DNA of 64,000 nt from Marinobacterium lacunae (GTDB lineage: Bacteria; Pseudomonadota; Gammaproteobacteria; Pseudomonadales; Balneatricaceae): the NCBI RefSeq assembly GCF_000705555.1, contig NZ_JMQN01000057.1:1-64000 (forward strand), read 5' to 3'. The notes beneath the pieces are model-generated. The model did not search any database and was not told the DNA's origin. It was given only the letters and a program-made list of their open reading frames with translations. The position numbers and the translations under genes were made by a program. Positions 60,422 through 64,000 of this stretch are shown here, piece by piece. Positions within the stretch are counted from its first letter, which is position 1, and every line of letters starts with the position of its first letter.

Positions 60422-61858
60422 TCACGCTTCGATCGGATAGGCCGGCAAGGTGCACTTAGCGATACGCTGCGCCAGACGGACGACCTGGCAGCTATAGCCA
60501 AACTCGTTGTCATACCACACGTACAGTACACAGCTCTTGCCGCTGGTAATGGTAGCAAGACCGTCTACAACACCTGCCGCACGTGAGCCAACGAAATCGC
60601 TGGAAACAGCTTCCGGAGAGTTGCTGTAGTCAACCTGCTTCTGCAGCTTGGAGTGCAACGCAATGTTGCGCAGGTAATCGTTCAGCTCCTCTTTCTCGAC
60701 CTCTTTTTCGAGATTGAGATTCAGGATCGCCATCGATACGTTCGGCGTCGGTACACGAATTGCGTTTCCGGTCAGCTTACCTTCCAGCTCTGGCAATGCC
60801 TTGGCAACCGCCTTGGCAGCACCTGTTTCGGTCAACACCATATTCAGACCAGCCGCGCGACCGCGACGATCACCTTTATGGTAGTTGTCGATCAGGTTCT
60901 GGTCGTTGGTGTAGGAGTGAACGGTCTCGACATGACCATTGGCCACACCGTACTTGTCGTTCATCGCCTTGAGAACCGGCACAATCGCGTTAGTCGTACA
61001 AGACGCTGCGGACAGAATCTTGTCAGAGTCGACGACATCGCTGTCGTTAACACCCATGACGATATTTTTAACGCCCTTGCCAGGTGCAGTCAGAATGACA
61101 CGCGCAACACCCTTGGACTTCAGGTGCAGCGAGAGACCGGCCTCATCGCGCCACTTACCGGTATTGTCGATGACCAGCGCATTGTTAATGCCGTACTGGG
61201 TGTAGTCGATATTGTCAGGCGAGTCGGCAAAGATAACCTTGATCAGGTTGCCGTTTACGATCAGAGACTGGCTCTCTTCGTCAACAAGGATGGTTCCCTT
61301 GAACGATCCATGCACAGAGTCGCGGCGCAGCAGGCTGGCACGCTTCTCCAGATCATTGGCAGCAGAACCCTTACGTACAACAATCGCCTTGAGACTCAGC
61401 GAATGACCTGCACCAGAGCGGTCGATCATCAACCGAGCCAACAGACGACCGATACGGCCGAAACCGTAAAGCACAACGTCAGTAGACGGTGTATCGCTGT
61501 CAGGATCGCTGGCACCTTCAAGTTCAATTTCAAGGAACTCTTTAAGGGCACGGCCATTGCCTTCGGCGCGGAATTTGACCGCCAGCTTGCCGATATCGAT
61601 ATGAGCGTTATTCACGCCCATTTCACTGACCGCCTCGAGCACCGGAAAGGTGTCGACAACAGACAGTTCTTCGCCTTCTACCTGGCGCACAAAGCGGTGA
61701 GCTTTGAGAATATCGATTACGGAACGCTTGACGATCAGTCGACCGAAGATCGAAATTTCTACATTGCGGTCACGGTAAAGACGACCAACCAGAGGTACCA
61801 TCGCTTCAGCGATCGCTTCACGGGCATTCCAGTCGGCTAAAATCAGTTCTTGGGTCAC
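60422..61858 (-). CDS. gap: Glyceraldehyde-3-phosphate dehydrogenase, long form
   Basis: This is a 478-residue enzyme, about 140 residues longer at the N-terminus than usual GAPDH (about 335). The extension (about 1-125) includes IFGRLIVKRSVIDILKAHRF. The Rossmann domain begins VVLYGFGRIGRLLARLM near residue 128. The catalytic Cys is in SAASCTTNAIVPVLKAMND, and the C-terminal WYDNEFGYSCQVVRLA is intact. Long GAPDHs of this type are known in Pseudomonas and relatives, beside nqr and mfd. The coenzyme preference and direction (glycolytic or gluconeogenic) cannot be told. It diverges from mfd. Confidence 0.92.
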   Translation of the reverse strand: MTQELILADWNAREAIAEAMVPLVGRLYRDRNVEISIFGRLIVKRSVIDILKAHRFVRQVEGEELSVVDTFPVLEAVSEMGVNNAHIDIGKLAVKFRAEGNGRALKEFLEIELEGASDPDSDTPSTDVVLYGFGRIGRLLARLMIDRSGAGHSLSLKAIVVRKGSAANDLEKRASLLRRDSVHGSFKGTILVDEESQSLIVNGNLIKVIFADSPDNIDYTQYGINNALVIDNTGKWRDEAGLSLHLKSKGVARVILTAPGKGVKNIVMGVNDSDVVDSDKILSAASCTTNAIVPVLKAMNDKYGVANGHVETVHSYTNDQNLIDNYHKGDRRGRAAGLNMVLTETGAAKAVAKALPELEGKLTGNAIRVPTPNVSMAILNLNLEKEVEKEELNDYLRNIALHSKLQKQVDYSNSPEAVSSDFVGSRAAGVVDGLATITSGKSCVLYVWYDNEFGYSCQVVRLAQRIAKCTLPAYPIEA

Positions 61859-62072
61859 GGGCGGAAACTCCGAAATTGTGTCAGCTCAATTTGGGTGCGC
61901 GTATTATCCCTGTTTACGGGGCGCTGGGCAAACAACGCTGGCTAGACTTTTGTCCCACAGGACCATTTAACCCTTAGTGCTTTCGAATCAAGTGCCTTTC
62001 GGGCTGCGATTTAGCTCGCGCATCGCTAGAATAGTGCGCTCATCAAAGGGTCGTTCATTAAAGGAGTTAAGC

Positions 62073-64000
62073 GTGCCCAGCCGCATCCAGCCCCCACTTC
62101 CCCATAGTCCCGGTGACCTCAAGCGCATCGGCAACGTGCTGGGCAGTGCAACGGGATTGCTCGTCCGCGCACTCAGCGAACAGCACAAGGGTCCCATTCT
62201 GCTGGTCTGCCGTGACAGCGAAAGCGCCTCAAGAGCCCGCAGCGAGATCGGTTTCTTTTGCGATACCGGATACCCGGTACATCTGTTCCCCGACTGGGAA
62301 ACCCTCCCTTACGATAATTTTTCACCGCATCAGGATATTGTATCAACCCGTATAGAAGCGCTTTATAAATTGCCGGAGATGTCGACCGGCGTGCTTGTTG
62401 TGCCAGCCCCGACGCTGATGCAGCGCATCGCACCGCCAAGCTTCGTTAGCGGCAACTCGTTATGGCTCGAGCGCGGGCAACAAATTGATCCCGAGCAGAT
62501 GCGTTCACGGCTCGTCGACGCTGGCTACACCCTTGTCGACACTGTTTACGAACATGGCGAATTTGCCATCCGCGGCGCACTGATCGACCTGTTTCCGATG
62601 GGCAGCGACACACCCTATCGCATCGATCTGTTTGATGATGAGATCGACACACTGAGGACATTCGACCCCGAAAACCAGCGATCGATCGAGCAGATAGACC
62701 GCATCCGGCTGCTGCCCGCCCGTGAGTACCCGTTTAATAAAGATGCGATAAACCACTTTAAGCAGCGCTGGCGTGAGCAGTTCGATGTTGATTACACCCG
62801 CTGCCCGGTTTATCAGGATGTAGCATCAGGGCTTACACCCGCCGGTATCGAGTATTACCTGCCGCTGTTCTTTGATCACTGCGCCACATTGTTCGATTAT
62901 TTGCCTAACAATACGCTTCTCGTCCAGGAAGCAGGCCTGAACCAGGCCGCTCAGCAATTCTGGCAAGAGGTTGAGACCCGTCACAACGACCGCGCCTGGG
63001 ATCTCCAGCGGCCCGTGATAAAACCCGAGCGGTTATTCTTGCCGCCGGAAGCGCTCAACACTGCTTTAAAAGCCTACCCGGCCATTCGCCTCACGCCGGA
63101 TGAAGAGGAGCGCCGTCCGGGTCGTGACAACCTGCCCTGCGAAACACCCCCAAACCTCACAGCTGGCCAGGGTGCCGACGACCCGCTTTCTTTGTTCAGA
63201 AAGCTGCATGAGGAATCCGGCCAACCCTTGCTGCTCTGCGCCGAATCGGCAGGTCGCCGCGAGGCACTGATCAGTCTGGCAAACCGCAGCGGACTCAAAC
63301 TGCGGGAGTACAGCGGGTGGAGTGATTTCCTCGCCTCCCCGACGCCTCTGGGCATTACGGTTTATCCGCTTGAACAGGGGCTTAATCTTCGAGATTCGCT
63401 GCAGGTCATTACCGAAACCCAGCTTTTCGGTCAGCAGGTCTTTCAACGACGTCGGCGCGAGCGGGAGAAAACCGACAGTGAACAATCTGTTCGCCACCTG
63501 TCCGAACTCAACATAGGCTCGCCGGTCGTTCACATTGACCACGGAGTCGGTCGCTACCTTGGCCTTCAAACCATCGAGACAGAGGGCGAGGTCAATGAGT
63601 TTCTGACTCTCGAATACGCGAATAACGCCAAACTGTATGTGCCTGTCTCTTCGCTGCACCTGATCAGCCGTTACTCCGGTGCGTCGGACGAGGCCGCGCC
63701 TCTGCATCGTCTGGGCACAGAACAATGGAGCAAGGCCCGCCGCAAAGCCGCCGAAAAGGTGCGCGACAGCGCTGCAGAACTGCTCGACATTTACGCCAGA
63801 CGCGCCGCGCGCGAAGGTCGAAGCTTCGACTGCCCCGAAGAGTCCTACCGCCAGTTTTCCAGCGGTTTCCCGTTTGAAGAGACCCTTGATCAGGCCAACG
63901 CCATCGATGCCGTCGTACAGGATATGCGAGCCCCACGCCCCATGGACCGCCTGGTGTGCGGGGATGTTGGCTTCGGTAAAACTGAAGTAGCCATGCGCGC
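62073..64000 (+). CDS. mfd: Transcription-repair coupling factor Mfd (3' end outside window)
   Basis: The first 642 codons of about 1150 are present. Mfd removes stalled RNA polymerase at DNA lesions and recruits UvrA. GTG 62073 follows AAGGAG by six bases. The N-terminal UvrB-like region runs to about residue 330 (FFCDTGYPVHLFPDWETLPY, written here in part; VDTVYEHGEFAIRGALIDLFP in part). The RNA-polymerase-interacting Tudor-like domain contains GSPVVHIDHGVGRYLGL near residue 480. The translocase begins with Walker A GDVGFGKTEVAMRA right at the window edge. The frame is open throughout. It is divergent from gap. Confidence 0.95.
   Translation, partial: MPSRIQPPLPHSPGDLKRIGNVLGSATGLLVRALSEQHKGPILLVCRDSESASRARSEIGFFCDTGYPVHLFPDWETLPYDNFSPHQDIVSTRIEALYKLPEMSTGVLVVPAPTLMQRIAPPSFVSGNSLWLERGQQIDPEQMRSRLVDAGYTLVDTVYEHGEFAIRGALIDLFPMGSDTPYRIDLFDDEIDTLRTFDPENQRSIEQIDRIRLLPAREYPFNKDAINHFKQRWREQFDVDYTRCPVYQDVASGLTPAGIEYYLPLFFDHCATLFDYLPNNTLLVQEAGLNQAAQQFWQEVETRHNDRAWDLQRPVIKPERLFLPPEALNTALKAYPAIRLTPDEEERRPGRDNLPCETPPNLTAGQGADDPLSLFRKLHEESGQPLLLCAESAGRREALISLANRSGLKLREYSGWSDFLASPTPLGITVYPLEQGLNLRDSLQVITETQLFGQQVFQRRRREREKTDSEQSVRHLSELNIGSPVVHIDHGVGRYLGLQTIETEGEVNEFLTLEYANNAKLYVPVSSLHLISRYSGASDEAAPLHRLGTEQWSKARRKAAEKVRDSAAELLDIYARRAAREGRSFDCPEESYRQFSSGFPFEETLDQANAIDAVVQDMRAPRPMDRLVCGDVGFGKTEVAMR

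Noticed and set aside
60653-61840. Open frame of 395 codons on the plus strand
   Set aside because: Antisense to the long-form GAPDH gene; no independent evidence.

Overview
The window is about 64 kb of gammaproteobacterial chromosome. It is probably from the marine Oceanospirillales/Pseudomonadales side of the class. Supporting evidence is a complete Na+-translocating NADH:quinone reductase operon, a methylcitrate operon of the AcnD/PrpF type, CysB, ThrH, a long form of glyceraldehyde-3-phosphate dehydrogenase, and a block running from rne to mfd (37.9-64 kb). As I recall, that block keeps the gene order known from Pseudomonas aeruginosa (rne-murB-ptp-kdsB-ycaR-lpxK-exbD-exbB-comEC-DUF2062-lol-pilZ-sth-apbE-nqr-gap-mfd). 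I recognised no tRNA, rRNA, CRISPR array or prophage.

Region 1 (1-1.7 kb) is the accessory part. It is the head of a chromosomal integron: a decayed integron-integrase gene with three in-frame stop codons, an attI-like simple site, one complete AT-rich cassette for a small lipoprotein, its 90-bp attC site, and the first bases of a second cassette leaving the window on the left. The array may continue well beyond position 1.

Region 2 (1.7-22.3 kb) is core metabolism and signalling: an S1/CvfB-type RNA-binding protein, a ferredoxin with its reductase, PEP synthase with its divergent regulator PpsR, ElaA, a DUF2889 protein, an isochorismatase-family hydrolase, an NCS2-like permease, an acyl-CoA synthetase, a Cache-domain hybrid histidine kinase with an OmpR-type regulator, DsbD, a Tyr-type DAHP synthase, a drug/metabolite transporter and a CHASE-GGDEF diguanylate cyclase.

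Region 3 (22.5-29.5 kb) is the methylcitrate operon gntR-prpB-prpC-acnD-prpF for propionyl-CoA breakdown. It has a perfect palindrome in front of gntR and a terminator after prpF. Region 4 (29.5-37.4 kb) holds an alpha/beta hydrolase, pabB, thrH, a GlcG-like/flavin monooxygenase pair, cysB, a KfrA-like coiled-coil DNA-binding protein and rluC.

Region 5 (37.4-64 kb) starts with a long leader and RNase E. A closely packed minus-strand cluster for cell-envelope precursors, energised transport and DNA uptake follows. Next come a lipoprotein-export ABC system that appears to have one permease instead of two, a PilZ protein with a helical insert, soluble transhydrogenase, and the Na+-NQR operon with its two maturation factors (ApbE and NqrM). 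The window ends with gap and the first 642 codons of mfd.

Most of the window is ordinary chromosome. The parts most worth a second look are the decayed integron with its core-to-core cassette, the single-permease Lol system, the rne leader, the PilZ insert, and the unexplained intergenic piece at 20.7-20.9 kb.
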